NCBI RefSeq assembly: GCF_016804325.1
Contig: NZ_CP043627.1
Coordinates: forward strand, 3,857,001 to 3,921,000
Direction: 5' to 3'
DNA from: Methylobacterium aquaticum
GTDB taxonomy: Bacteria; Pseudomonadota; Alphaproteobacteria; Rhizobiales; Beijerinckiaceae
Length of the DNA stretch: 64,000 nt
Positions 27,280 through 37,006 of this stretch are shown in pieces (positions within the stretch are counted from its first letter, which is position 1; every line of letters begins with the position of its first letter). Under the pieces are notes generated by a model. It saw only the letters and a list, made by a program, of their open reading frames with translations, had not been told where the DNA came from and did not search any database. The position numbers were made by a program, and so were the translations under genes.

Positions 27280-27912
27280 TCAGGCGCCGTGCCTGCCCTG
27301 GAGCGCGGTGTAGCTCGTCATCAAGTTGCGGTAATCCGGGATGTGGTCGCCGAGCAGCGTCGCCAGACCTTCGACGTCCCGGCGCCAGTCGCGGTGCAGC
27401 TCGCAGGCGACCGCGAACCAGTTGACCAGCTGCACGCCGGCCGCCGACATCCGGTTCCAGGCCCCGTCGCGCACCACCGGGTTGAAGGTGCCCGACGCGT
27501 CCGTGACGGCGAAGACCTCGTAGCCCTCCGCGATCGCCGACAGGGCGACGAAGGCGACGCAGACCTCGGTGACGACGCCGGCGATGACGAGCTGCTTGCG
27601 CCCCGTCGCCTTCACGGCGGCGACGAAATCGGGATTGTCCCAGGCGTTGATCTGGCCGGGCCGGGCGATGAACGGCGCGTCCGGGAACTTGGCCTTCAGC
27701 TCGGGCATGATCGGCCCGTTCGGCCCGTCCTCGAAGCTGGTGGTCAGGATGGTCGGCAGCTTGAAGTAGGCGGCGAGGTCGGCGACCGCCAGCACGTTGT
27801 TCTTGAAGCGATCGGGATCGAAGTCGCGCACCAGCGACATCAGGCCGGCCTGGTGATCGACCAGGAGGACGACGGCCTGGTCGAGGTCGAGGCGGTTGTA
27901 GGGCTTCGTCAT
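27280..27912 (-). CDS. YcaC-like isochorismatase-family hydrolase
   Basis: 210 residues. The start at 27912 gives MTKPYNRLD, as in YcaC, with GGAG just upstream; 27924 is an alternative ATG. The cysteine-hydrolase fold is clear: D19 in VVLLVDHQAGL and nucleophile C118 in GVVTEVCVAF. At the position usually taken by the third triad residue there is R84 (FIARPGQINAW). The end HIPDYRNLMTSY is highly conserved in YcaC proteins, whose physiological substrate remains unknown. A palindrome about 90 bases upstream may be an operator. Confidence 0.88.
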   Translation of the reverse strand: MTKPYNRLDLDQAVVLLVDHQAGLMSLVRDFDPDRFKNNVLAVADLAAYFKLPTILTTSFEDGPNGPIMPELKAKFPDAPFIARPGQINAWDNPDFVAAVKATGRKQLVIAGVVTEVCVAFVALSAIAEGYEVFAVTDASGTFNPVVRDGAWNRMSAAGVQLVNWFAVACELHRDWRRDVEGLATLLGDHIPDYRNLMTSYTALQGRHGA

Positions 27913-28001
27913 CGTCGTCTCCATCGTGGCGGCCGGTGCGGCGCGGTGTCGATGGGGGGAGTATGTCCGGGAGGTTTCTGACTGAATAGAGAAACGATGG
28001 A

Positions 28002-28013
28002 AAACGATCGTTT
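28002..28013. promoter_or_regulatory. Palindromic candidate operator upstream of the YcaC-like gene
   Basis: AAACGATCGTTT is a perfect 12-bp palindrome within GGAAAACGATCGTTTCCGG, with a half-site GAAACGATGG ten bases away. The ACGATCGT core also occurs upstream of liuA at 47176. It lies 90-101 bases before the YcaC-like start codon. No gene is seen between here and repeat B3 at 28242. Confidence 0.4.
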
Positions 28014-28241
28014 CCGGAAGCGCGACAATCCGGACGGATGATCGCGCTCCCTCGGATATCGGGGCTCACACCGCGACGGGCACGTGCAGGTCGATGACGG
28101 TGCCCGGCCGGTCGGGGGCGGGCGGTCGATCCATGCCGTCATCATGACGGATGGAGAGCGGGGGCGTCCTGACCGGTCTTGCTGTGGAGGAATAACGGTT
28201 GGAGGACGGCTCGTTTCTCTCAACGGTCCTGACACCCTCCG

Positions 28242-28618
28242 CGTCATTCCGGGGCCGCGCAGCGGAGCCCGGAATCCAGAACCGCGGAAGGTCCAGAAAA
28301 AAGCGGAACGCTGCCCTAAATCTCCTGAATCACCTCAGAGCCTGTTTGAGCAGAGTGATTTGACAAAAACTGAGAAGAATTAGGAGATATCCTACCCCTC
28401 CACCTCATCCTGAGGTGCGACCGCAGGGAGCCTCGAAGGAGGGCTCCAGAAGCCTCTGCGATCCCTGGAGCCCTCCTTCGAGGCTCCCTGCGGTCGCACC
28501 TCAGGATGAGGTTAGAGGGTAGGATGATCCCGCTCGCCTCAAGTCTTGGGTAGAAGTCCTGCTCAAACAGGCTCTGAGCGTCTGGATTCCGGGCTCCGCT
28601 GCGCGGCCCCGGAATGAC
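28242..28618. repeat. Family B palindrome (B3), interrupted by a family D element
   Basis: It starts GTCATTCCGGGGCCGCGCAG and ends GCGGCCCCGGAATGAC, like B2, but its right half is separated by 245 extra bases (28334-28578), which are a family D element. Confidence 0.88.
28334..28578 (+). mobile_element. MITE-like family D element, copy D1, with family A core
   Basis: Terminal inverted repeats are perfect over 20 bases: CTCAGAGCCTGTTTGAGCAG at the left and its complement at the right end. Inside are unique flanks (GATTTGACAAAAACTGAG at left; GCCTCAAGTCTTGGG at right) and a complete family A palindrome at 28403-28511. It encodes no protein. Interruption of repeat B3 shows that it moved as a unit. 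Confidence 0.8.
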
Positions 28619-28651
28619 ATGGAGGATGTCAGAACCGAAGGATGAGAACGG

Positions 28652-29488
<837 letters not shown>

Positions 29489-29524
29489 CGGATGGCTTTC
29501 ATTCAGCGAGATGCGACGTCGAAC

Positions 29525-29709
29525 CCTCCCCCTCTGCGGGGGAGGGTGCCCGGCTGCGAGTGCGAAGCACTCGTGCGCCGGGCGGGAGAGGGGAACCACG
29601 ATTCAGGATGAGGCGGAGCCGTTCTGACAGGCGCCATACTTGGCACCGTCGCGCTGCCCCTCTCCCGCCCCGCATCCGCGGGGCACCCTCCCCCGCAGAG
29701 GGGGGAGGG
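29525..29709. repeat. Family C composite inverted repeat, copy C2
   Basis: Left CCCTCCCCCTCTGCGGGGGAG and right CCCCGCAGAGGGGGGAGGG arms, with a CGGGCGGGAGAGGGG / CCCCTCTCCCGCCCCG inner pair and several small hairpins. It is nearly identical in its right half to C3 at 49956. Confidence 0.85.
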
Positions 29710-29741
29710 TTCAGGGGCGGGTCATCCTTCGAGGATGGTTC

Positions 29742-31013
29742 TCACCACCCCTGCCACTCGCTCTTGCGCGGCAGCGTCACGGTCTTGACCGGCTCGAGCT
29801 TGATCGTGCCGGCCTTCATCAGGTCGGGCAGCGCTCCGTCGGTCGGTCCCGACACCTTGGCGCGGTAGATGTTCACCTCCATCATCCCGCGGTGGTCGGT
29901 GGGCGACCAGGTCGAGGGGACGCAGACGCCCTCCATGCCGGCCGGCACCCAGTCCTTCTTCTGGTAGAAGCCCTTGCGGACGTTGGGGCCGGCAAGCCCG
30001 CCATTGTCCTTGGCCCAGGCCAGCGCTTCGGTCATGTAGAGGGCAGCGCAGATGCCGGTATAGTAATGCACCGGCCGGTAGGCGGTGCCGGCGGGGTCCG
30101 ACACCTTCGAGATCTCGGCCGCCATCGCCATGCCGGGCGCCGTGCTGCCGCTCACCGCCGCGGTGCGGACCGGGAAGACGACGCCGTTCGCCGCCTCGCC
30201 CGCCGCCTTGGCGGCGTTCTCGTCCATGCCCCAGACGTTGCCCATGAACTGGATGTCGGTGCCGACCGCCTTGCAGGACTTGAGCAGCGAGATGTTCGAG
30301 CCGCCGGTATTGCCGAGATAGGCGTAGTTCGCGCCCGCATTCTTGGCGGTGAGGCATTGCGCGGTGTAATCGCCGGGCGCGAGCGCGAAGACGATCGGCG
30401 GCAGCACCTCGAATCCGAGGTCCTTCGCCATCGCCTCGCCGGCTTCCTTGGGCGAGTTCGGGTAGGGGTGGTTGCCGCCCATATGGACGTATTTCGGCTT
30501 GCCGGTCTTGCCCTTGGCCTTCCAGTCGTCGGCGGCCCACATCAGCATGGCGCGCAGCGCATCCGAGTAGGACGGGCCGTAGAAGAAGTTGTAGGGCGCG
30601 GCCTTCGCCTTGCCGCTGGCGCCGGTCGGGTCGCTGACCTGCGCGGCGTAGGAACCGGAGATGTACGGGATCTCGTCCTTGGTGACGAAGGCCGACAGGG
30701 CCTCGGTGTCGGCGGTACCCCAGCCCTGGATCGCCGCGACCTTGTCGCGCCCGCCGGTCCACTTCTTGTAGAGTGCGACGGCACGCGGCACCTGGTAGCC
30801 GTAATCGACGGTCTCGACGTTCATCTTCTCGCCCTTGATGCCGCCCTTGCGGTTCACGTAGGCGAGGGCATCGGCCACCCCTTGGGCGTAGGGCACGCCG
30901 ACGTCGGAGGTGGCGCCGCTCTGGTCGGCGAGGTGGCCGATCGGGATCTCGGCGGCGAGAGCGGGGACAGCACAAGCGAGGACAGTGGCCGAGGCCAGGG
31001 ACAGGCGAAGCAT
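29742..31013 (-). CDS. HAAT-type ABC transporter substrate-binding protein (LivJ-like)
   Basis: 423 residues. ATG 31013 with GGAGGAAACCC before it. Sec signal peptide MLRLSLASATVLACAVPALAA, then a type I periplasmic binding protein (Peripla_BP_6): IPIGHLADQSGATSDVGVPYAQGVADALAYVN, YISGSYAAQ, YNFFYGPSYSDALRAM. Binding proteins of this subgroup, found with an acyl-CoA synthetase, often take aromatic or other carboxylic acids rather than leucine; ligand is inferred only. A family A repeat lies between it and livM. Confidence 0.88.
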   Translation of the reverse strand: MLRLSLASATVLACAVPALAAEIPIGHLADQSGATSDVGVPYAQGVADALAYVNRKGGIKGEKMNVETVDYGYQVPRAVALYKKWTGGRDKVAAIQGWGTADTEALSAFVTKDEIPYISGSYAAQVSDPTGASGKAKAAPYNFFYGPSYSDALRAMLMWAADDWKAKGKTGKPKYVHMGGNHPYPNSPKEAGEAMAKDLGFEVLPPIVFALAPGDYTAQCLTAKNAGANYAYLGNTGGSNISLLKSCKAVGTDIQFMGNVWGMDENAAKAAGEAANGVVFPVRTAAVSGSTAPGMAMAAEISKVSDPAGTAYRPVHYYTGICAALYMTEALAWAKDNGGLAGPNVRKGFYQKKDWVPAGMEGVCVPSTWSPTDHRGMMEVNIYRAKVSGPTDGALPDLMKAGTIKLEPVKTVTLPRKSEWQGW

Positions 31014-31105
31014 GGGTTTCCTCCGGTGGGTGGGCTGGTTTTCCAGCCTCGTCGGTGAATTCAGAATTTGCGGGACGGGTTTGATCCGCCTGCCCCACCC
31101 GCAAC

Positions 31106-31212
31106 CTCATCCTGAGGTGTGAGCGAAGCGAGCCTCGAAGGAGGGCTCCAGAAGTCTCGGAGCTTGCTGGAGCCCTCCTTCGAGGCCGCTACGCGGGCAC
31201 CTCAGGATGAGG
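31106..31212. repeat. Family A palindromic repeat, copy A6
   Basis: CCTCATCCTGAGGTGTGAGC, CCTCGAAGGAGGGCTCCAGA, loop, CTGGAGCCCTCCTTCGAGG, CACCTCAGGATGAGG. It is in the livM-livJ gap of a probable operon. Confidence 0.9.
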
Positions 31213-31268
31213 TCGCGGGTGGGATGAGAGGGATGCTCACGGCGCTGCCGCCCCAGGTCAAGACGGGT

Positions 31269-32342
31269 CTAGTGCGAGAACGGGTAGAGCTTCCAGTACG
31301 CCTTGATCTGGCGCCAGCGATGGGCGAGCCCGTCGGGCTCGAACATCAGGAAGAGCACGATCACGAGCCCGATCGCCATCTCGCGCAGGAAGGACAGATT
31401 GTCCTTGAGCGACAGCGCCCGGTCGAGGGCCGAGCCGCGGACCGCGTCGGTGATCCAGCCCATGGCTTCGGGCACCAGCACCATGAAGGCGGTGCCCATC
31501 AGCGTGCCCATGATCGTGCCGAGGCCCCCGATGATGATCATGCCGAGGAACTGGATCGAGAGCAGGATGCCGAACCCCTCGACCGAGACGAATTGCAGGT
31601 AATGCGCGTAGAGCGCCCCGCCGATGCCGGCGAAGAAGGCCGAGAGGCCGAAGGACAGGGTGCGGTAGCGGGTGAGGTTGATCCCCATCATCTCCGCCGA
31701 GAGGTAGTGGTCGCGCACCGCCACCAGGGCCCGGCCGTCGCGGGAGCGCATCAGGTTGGTGGCGAGCACGAAGGTCAGCACCAGGTAGGCCAGCACCACG
31801 TAGAAGTAGCGGTGGTCGGTGTCGAAGGCGAAGCCGAAGATCGAGAACGCCTCGGCATGGGTGCCGGCCACGCCGCCGGTGAACCAGTTCGCCCGGGCGA
31901 AGAAATCCTGGAGGATGTATTGCGCGGCGAGCGTCGCGATGGCGAGGTAGAGCCCCTTCAGCCGGGCCGCCGGCAGGCCGAAGATCAGGCCGACCGCCGT
32001 CGTCATCACGCCGGCGAGCGGGATCGCGAAGAAGACCGGAATCCCGTAATTGTTCGACAGCCAGGCCGACGCGAAGGCGCCGAAGCCGAAGAAGGCGGCG
32101 TGCCCGATCGAGATCTGGCCGGTGAAGCCGACCAGGATGTTCAAGCCCAGAGCCGCCACCGCGAAGTAGCCGATCTGGATCAGGAGGCTCAGCCAGTAGC
32201 GGTCGAGCACCAGGGGCGCGCAGCACAGCAAGGCCAGCCCCGCCCACACCGCGTAGCGGCTGCCGGCGGTCGGGAAGATGGTGGTGTCGGCGGCATACGT
32301 GGTGCGGTAGTCGCCGGCGGGGATCAGGCTCTGGGTCGCCAT
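31269..32342 (-). CDS. HAAT-type ABC transporter permease (LivM-like)
   Basis: 357 residues; ATG 32342 overlaps the livH stop by one base. About 9-10 membrane helices; conserved LGLNILVGFTGQISIGHAAFFGFGAFASAWL, GLYLAIATLAAQYILQDFF, RDHYLSAEMMGINLTRYRTLSFGLSAFFAGIGGALYAHY and IIIGGLGTIMGT. It forms the channel with LivH. Confidence 0.92.
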   Translation of the reverse strand: MATQSLIPAGDYRTTYAADTTIFPTAGSRYAVWAGLALLCCAPLVLDRYWLSLLIQIGYFAVAALGLNILVGFTGQISIGHAAFFGFGAFASAWLSNNYGIPVFFAIPLAGVMTTAVGLIFGLPAARLKGLYLAIATLAAQYILQDFFARANWFTGGVAGTHAEAFSIFGFAFDTDHRYFYVVLAYLVLTFVLATNLMRSRDGRALVAVRDHYLSAEMMGINLTRYRTLSFGLSAFFAGIGGALYAHYLQFVSVEGFGILLSIQFLGMIIIGGLGTIMGTLMGTAFMVLVPEAMGWITDAVRGSALDRALSLKDNLSFLREMAIGLVIVLFLMFEPDGLAHRWRQIKAYWKLYPFSH

Positions 32343-33235
32343 CAGACGCGCTCGATGTCGCGGGTGCCGAACAGGCCGTAGGGCTTGATCATCAGGATCA
32401 CCACCAGGACGTAGAAGGGAACGATCTCGTAGAGGTTGCCCCAGTGCAGGTACTGGCCGTCGACATATTGCGCGACGTTCTCCAGCACCCCGATGACGAG
32501 GCCGCCGATGACCGCGCCGACGACAGAGTCGAGCCCGCCGAGGATGACGGCCGGGAACACCTTGATGCCGTAGAGCGACAGGGCCGACGACACGCCGTTG
32601 ACGATGCCGACCACGATGCCGGCGACCGACGACACCACCGCCGAGATCGCCCAGGCCATCGCGAACACGTTGCGCACCGAGATGCCGAGCGACTGCGCGA
32701 CCTGCTGGTTGAAGGCGGTGGCCCGCATGGCGAGGCCGTGCTTCGAATACTGGAAGAACCAGGCGAAGCCCGCCATCATGGCGACCGAGATGCCGAGGCT
32801 CATCAGATAGACGGTCTGGATCTCGAGCCCGAGGAACGACACCGACTGGGTCTGGAAGATCGGCGGGAAGGGCTGGGCGAAGACGCCGAACAGCCACTTG
32901 CACAGCGCCTGGAAGAAGATCGACAGGCCGATCGTCACCATGATGACCGAGATGATCGGCTCGCCGATCAGCGGCCGCAGCACCACGACCTGCAGCGCGA
33001 TACCGAAGACCAGCATGAACGCGAAGGTGATGCCCATGCCGACGAGGAACGGCAGCTGGTAGGTGGTGAGCAGCCACCAGCACACCCAGGCGCCGATCAG
33101 CAGGAACTCGCCCTGCGCGAAGTTCACGACCTGGCTCGCCTTGTAGATCAGGACGAAGCTCATCGCCACGACCCCGTAGAGGGCGCCGACGATCAGCCCG
33201 TTGACGACGAGCTGGAGCAGGAGATGGGTGTTCAT
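32342..33235 (-). CDS. HAAT-type ABC transporter permease (LivH-like)
   Basis: 297 residues, the normal LivH size, with eight or so membrane helices. Motifs: LIVGALYGVVAMSFVLIYKASQVVNFAQGEFLLIGAW and FPAVILGGLDSVVGAVIGGLVIGVLENVA. It starts 13 bases after the acyl-CoA synthetase stop. It partners LivM. Confidence 0.92.
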   Translation of the reverse strand: MNTHLLLQLVVNGLIVGALYGVVAMSFVLIYKASQVVNFAQGEFLLIGAWVCWWLLTTYQLPFLVGMGITFAFMLVFGIALQVVVLRPLIGEPIISVIMVTIGLSIFFQALCKWLFGVFAQPFPPIFQTQSVSFLGLEIQTVYLMSLGISVAMMAGFAWFFQYSKHGLAMRATAFNQQVAQSLGISVRNVFAMAWAISAVVSSVAGIVVGIVNGVSSALSLYGIKVFPAVILGGLDSVVGAVIGGLVIGVLENVAQYVDGQYLHWGNLYEIVPFYVLVVILMIKPYGLFGTRDIERV

Positions 33236-33248
33236 GGCCTCAGGGCCC

Positions 33249-35183
33249 CTATTCGGCGGCGGCGAGGGTGGCGGGGGCCGCCGTGAGGTCGATCACCGGC
33301 AGGGTGGTGCGGATGCGCTGCGTCGTGCCGTCCTGGAACCGGATCACCGTATCGACCCGGTAGCTCGGCGCGCCGGCATAGATCGTGTCGATCAAATCGC
33401 CGTATTTCTCGTTGATGACGCCGCGGCGGACCTTGCGGGTGCGGGTCAATTCGCCGTCATCGGCATCGAGCTCCTTGTAGAGGAGCACGAACTTGGCGAC
33501 CCGCTGCACGTCGGTGAGGCCCTGGTTGACCTTCTCGACCTCGCGGCGGATCAGCTCGATCACCGCCGGCTTCGAGGCCAGGTCCGAGTAGGTCGTGAAG
33601 GCGATGCGGTTCTTCTCGGCCCATTTGGCCACCACCGCGTAGCGGATGCAGATCAAGGCCGCCAGGTACTCGCGCCCGGCGCCGAGGATCACGGCCTCGG
33701 CGACATAGGGCGAGAACTTCAGCTTGTTCTCGATATATTGCGGCGAGAAGCGCTCGCCATGGACGTTGACGGCAAGGTCCTTGATCCGGTCGATGACGAC
33801 CAATTCGCCCTTCTTGTCGACGTAGCCGGCGTCGCCGGTGTGCATCCAGCCGTCGCGCACGTCGCTCGGCGTGTTGGCATCGGCCTTGTAGTAGCCATGG
33901 AACATGTTGGCGTGGCGCGCCAGCACCTCGCCGATGCCGTTGCGGTCGGGGTCCAGCACCCGGATCTCGATGCTGTCGTCGAACGGCACGCCGACCGTGT
34001 CGAAATCGACCGTCTCGCCGCGATGCAGGGTGTAGGCGCCGAGCGTCTCGGTCTGGCCGTAGAGCTGGCGCAACGGTACGCCCATGGCGCGGAAGAACCG
34101 GAACGTGTCGGGACCCAACGCCGCGCCGCCGGTCGCCGCGGAGGTCAGCCGCGTGAAGCCGAGGCGATCGCGGAGCGCCCGGAACAGCAGGGCCTCGGCG
34201 GCGCCCGAGCGGGTGCCCTTGTCGAGGGCATCGAGCCCCATCTTCATGCCGCGCTCGTAGAGGGCGCGCTTGAACGGCGAGGCGTCCATCATCCGGGCGC
34301 GCACGTCGGCGGCGACCGCCTCCCAGACGCGGGGGGCGAACAGCACGAAGGTCGGGGCGATCTCCCGGAAGTCGTGCATCAGCGTGTCGGCATCCTCGAC
34401 GAAGTTGACCTTCATGCGAGAGAGAAGCGCCTGGCCGAGCGCGTAGACCTGCTCCATGATCCAGGGCAGCGGCAGCACCGAGACGTAATCGTCCTGCGGC
34501 CCCTTCGGGTCGGCGGCGAGGTAGCGGGCGCAGTGGCGCAGGACCCGGCCGCCGCTCAGCATGGCGAGCTTCGGCCGCGCCGTGGTGCCGGACGTGGTGC
34601 AGAGGATCGCCACCGCCTCGGCGTCGGTCGCATCGACCAGCCGGTCGTAGAGGCCGGGATCGGCCGCGTGCAAGGCTTCGCCCTTCGCCGCGAGCGCATC
34701 GGCCGAGATCAGCCGCGGATCGTCGTATTTGCGCATCCCGCGGGGATCGCAATAGACGATGTGGCGTAACGTCGGCACGCCGTCGGCGAGGTTGAGGAGC
34801 TTGTCGACCTGCTCCTCGTCCTCGGCGATCACCGCCTTCACCCCGGCAAAGGCCAGGAGATACTGGACCTCGTCCTCGAGCGCATCGCGGTAGAGGCCGA
34901 GCGACAGGGCGCCGAGGGCATGGGCGGCGATCTCGCCGGCGACCCAGTCGGGCCGGTTGTCGCCGATCAGCCCGACCACGTCGCCGGCGCCGATTCCGAG
35001 ACCGGAGAGGCCGAGCGCGAAGGCGCGGGTGCGGGCGTGGTACTCGGCCCAGGTCGTCGGGCGCCACAACCCGAAGATCTTTTCCCGCAAAGCCACCTCG
35101 CCCGCATGCGCGGCGGCGTTGCGGCGCAGGAGCTTCGGGAAGGTGTCGGCCTCGCGGGCGATGGCAGAGAAATCGCTCGTCAC
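33249..35183 (-). CDS. AMP-binding acyl-CoA synthetase embedded in the transporter operon
   Basis: 644 residues from GTG 35183, which overlaps the livG stop as GTGA. It is a long-chain-acyl-CoA-synthetase-like adenylating enzyme: phosphate loop CTTSGTTARPKLAML (the usual Gly after TSGTT is Ala), YGQTE, GWMHTGDAGYVDKKGELVVIDRIKD and the C-terminal lysine region LTRTRKVRRGVI. It would convert the imported acid to its CoA thioester. Its location between the ATPase and permease genes argues for coupled uptake and activation of one carboxylic acid; chain length or aromaticity cannot be decided from sequence. Confidence 0.88.
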   Translation of the reverse strand: MTSDFSAIAREADTFPKLLRRNAAAHAGEVALREKIFGLWRPTTWAEYHARTRAFALGLSGLGIGAGDVVGLIGDNRPDWVAGEIAAHALGALSLGLYRDALEDEVQYLLAFAGVKAVIAEDEEQVDKLLNLADGVPTLRHIVYCDPRGMRKYDDPRLISADALAAKGEALHAADPGLYDRLVDATDAEAVAILCTTSGTTARPKLAMLSGGRVLRHCARYLAADPKGPQDDYVSVLPLPWIMEQVYALGQALLSRMKVNFVEDADTLMHDFREIAPTFVLFAPRVWEAVAADVRARMMDASPFKRALYERGMKMGLDALDKGTRSGAAEALLFRALRDRLGFTRLTSAATGGAALGPDTFRFFRAMGVPLRQLYGQTETLGAYTLHRGETVDFDTVGVPFDDSIEIRVLDPDRNGIGEVLARHANMFHGYYKADANTPSDVRDGWMHTGDAGYVDKKGELVVIDRIKDLAVNVHGERFSPQYIENKLKFSPYVAEAVILGAGREYLAALICIRYAVVAKWAEKNRIAFTTYSDLASKPAVIELIRREVEKVNQGLTDVQRVAKFVLLYKELDADDGELTRTRKVRRGVINEKYGDLIDTIYAGAPSYRVDTVIRFQDGTTQRIRTTLPVIDLTAAPATLAAAE

Positions 35184-35989
35184 GACGCGGCCCTCGCCGG
35201 TTCGGGAGCGGCCGGCTCCTCGTCTTCCTCGCCGAGATAGGCTTTTCGCACATGCGGATCGGCGAGCACCGCCTCGGGGCGGCCGAGCGCGATGCGGCGG
35301 CCGAAATCGAGCACCATGACGCGATGCGAGATGTCCATGACCACGCCCATGTCGTGCTCGATCATCACGACGGTCATGCCGAACTCCTCGTTGAGGTCGA
35401 CGATGTAGCGGGCCATGTCCTCCTTCTCCTCGAGGTTCATGCCGGCCATCGGCTCGTCGAGGAGGATCAGCTTGGGCTCCAGCGCCATGGCGCGGGCGAG
35501 TTCGACGCGCTTGCGCAAGCCGTAGGAGAGGGTGCCGGCGGGCGCCTTGCGGTAGGCCTGGAGGTCGAGGAAATCGATGATCTCCTCCACCCGGCGGCGA
35601 TGCGCCAGTTCCTCGCTCCGTACCCCCGGCAGCCAGTAGAGCGACCCGGTGACGAAGTTGTTGCGCATCAGGTGGTGGCGCCCGACTAGGATGTTGTCGA
35701 GCACGGTCATGTGGTGGAACAGCGCGAGGTTCTGGAAGGTCCGGCCGATGCCGAGCTTCGGGCGCTGGTTCGGCGTCGCCTTGGTGATGTCGCGGCCGTC
35801 GAGCAGGATCTGGCCCTCGGACGGCTTGTAGCGGCCCGAGATGCAGTTGATCATCGAGGTCTTGCCGGCGCCGTTGGGGCCGATGATCGAGAACAGCTCG
35901 CCCTTCTCGACCGCGAAGCTGACATCCGTCAGCGCCTTGACGCCGCCGAAGCGCAACGAGATCTGGCGAACCGCAAGGGTTTCCGCCAC
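35180..35989 (-). CDS. HAAT-type ABC transporter ATP-binding protein (LivG-like)
   Basis: 269 residues. GTG 35989 is chosen because AGGGAGGA precedes it by about 7 bases and it gives AETLAVRQISLRFGGVKAL, the LivG start. Walker A GPNGAGKTS, FQNLALFHHMTVLDN, signature LSYGLRKRVELARAM, Walker B LILLDEPMAGM, and IEHDMGVVMDISHRV. It is the first gene of the operon, divergent from the TetR gene at 36202. The C-terminus is acidic/alanine rich. Confidence 0.92.
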   Translation of the reverse strand: MAETLAVRQISLRFGGVKALTDVSFAVEKGELFSIIGPNGAGKTSMINCISGRYKPSEGQILLDGRDITKATPNQRPKLGIGRTFQNLALFHHMTVLDNILVGRHHLMRNNFVTGSLYWLPGVRSEELAHRRRVEEIIDFLDLQAYRKAPAGTLSYGLRKRVELARAMALEPKLILLDEPMAGMNLEEKEDMARYIVDLNEEFGMTVVMIEHDMGVVMDISHRVMVLDFGRRIALGRPEAVLADPHVRKAYLGEEDEEPAAPEPARAAS

Positions 35990-36201
35990 GCCTGATCCTC
36001 CCTGGGATGGCGGCCGCGCTCGTATCCGGCGCCGCTCTGCCTCTGGCGGATGCCCGGTATGTGTCCGGATCATTCGCCTTGGAAATACGTTCGACTGTTT
36101 TTTTCCGAGCGTCAAGTGCTACACTGGCGCGACGAAAGTCGTGGGGTCGGGGGACCCCGGGAGGGGTCGCTGGACCCCGTGAGGGCGGGGTTAGAGGCAG
36201 C

Positions 36202-36855
36202 ATGGCGCGTATCGCAGGCTCGTCGGGACCGCGGACCGAGGAGGCCATCCGGCGGGCGGGGCTCAAGCTCATCGCCACCCACGGCTATGCCGCGATGAGC
36301 CTGCGCCAGCTCGCGGCCGAGGTCGGCATCCAGCAGGGCTCGCTCTACAACTACTTCCGCAACAAGCAGGAATTCCTGTTCGACCTCATCCGCGGCCACA
36401 TGCTCGACCTGCACGCGGCCCTCGACGCGGCGCTTCTGCCGGAGGGCAGCGCCGAGGCGCGGCTGACCCGGTTCACCGAGTTCCACGTCGCCTACCACGT
36501 CGAGCGGGCGCAGGAGGTGTTCATCTGCTACTCGGAGCTGCGCAGCCTCGAGCCGGACAACCTCGCCGCCGTGGTGGCGATGCGGCGCGATTACGAGCGC
36601 AAGCTCGGCGACATCCTCGACCACGGCTGCGCCACCGGCGAGTTCCGCCTGAGCGACACCCGGATGGCGACGCTCGCCATCCTCGCCATGCTGTCGGGCA
36701 TCTGCACCTGGTACAAGCCGGGGGGGCGCCTCTCGACGGACGGGTTGCAGGCCATCTTCACCGGGATGGTGCTGGCGCTCGCCCGCGGGGGCGAGACGCA
36801 GGCCGTTCCCGTGCCGGCCCGGCGGCGCGGCGTGTTGAGGGCCGGGATCGGCTAG
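36202..36855 (+). CDS. TetR-family regulator of the adjacent transporter/acyl-CoA synthetase operon
   Basis: 217 residues from ATG 36202 (GAGG upstream). The N-terminal TetR HTH (AGLKLIATHGYAAMSLRQLAAEVGIQQGSLYNYFRNKQEFLFDLI) is followed by an all-helical ligand domain of the type found in acyl-CoA/CoA-ester responsive regulators. It is divergent from livG, with 212 bases between, so local control of that operon is likely. A ligand such as the CoA thioester made by the synthetase is an inference. I could not identify a convincing operator in the gap. Confidence 0.88.
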   Translation: MARIAGSSGPRTEEAIRRAGLKLIATHGYAAMSLRQLAAEVGIQQGSLYNYFRNKQEFLFDLIRGHMLDLHAALDAALLPEGSAEARLTRFTEFHVAYHVERAQEVFICYSELRSLEPDNLAAVVAMRRDYERKLGDILDHGCATGEFRLSDTRMATLAILAMLSGICTWYKPGGRLSTDGLQAIFTGMVLALARGGETQAVPVPARRRGVLRAGIG

Positions 36856-37006
36856 GGGCTCGCCCCCTCATGCTGCCGCATGGGCAAGCATTCGCCGCCG
36901 GCGAATAAATTGCCACAAGAGCTAACAATGTATACCGGCCGTTCACGACCGCAGATCTAGGTCCGGGGGACATCCGGCGCAGGACCGGATCCGGAGTGGC
37001 GGCCTG

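Noticed and set aside
28066..28135. Minus-strand tail reading PGTVIDLHVPVAV before a stop, like the end of a histidine kinase
   Set aside because: Only about 20 residues, no upstream kinase sequence; too short to call a remnant.
29640..29663. Sigma-54 promoter-like TTGGCACCGTCGCGCTGC inside repeat C2
   Set aside because: The spacing gives GG-N10-CT rather than GG-N10-GC, and it is part of a repeat.
35990..36201. TetR operator in the livG-TetR gap
   Set aside because: No convincing palindrome was found; ACGTTCGAC and GAGCGT near 36090 do not form a symmetric site.
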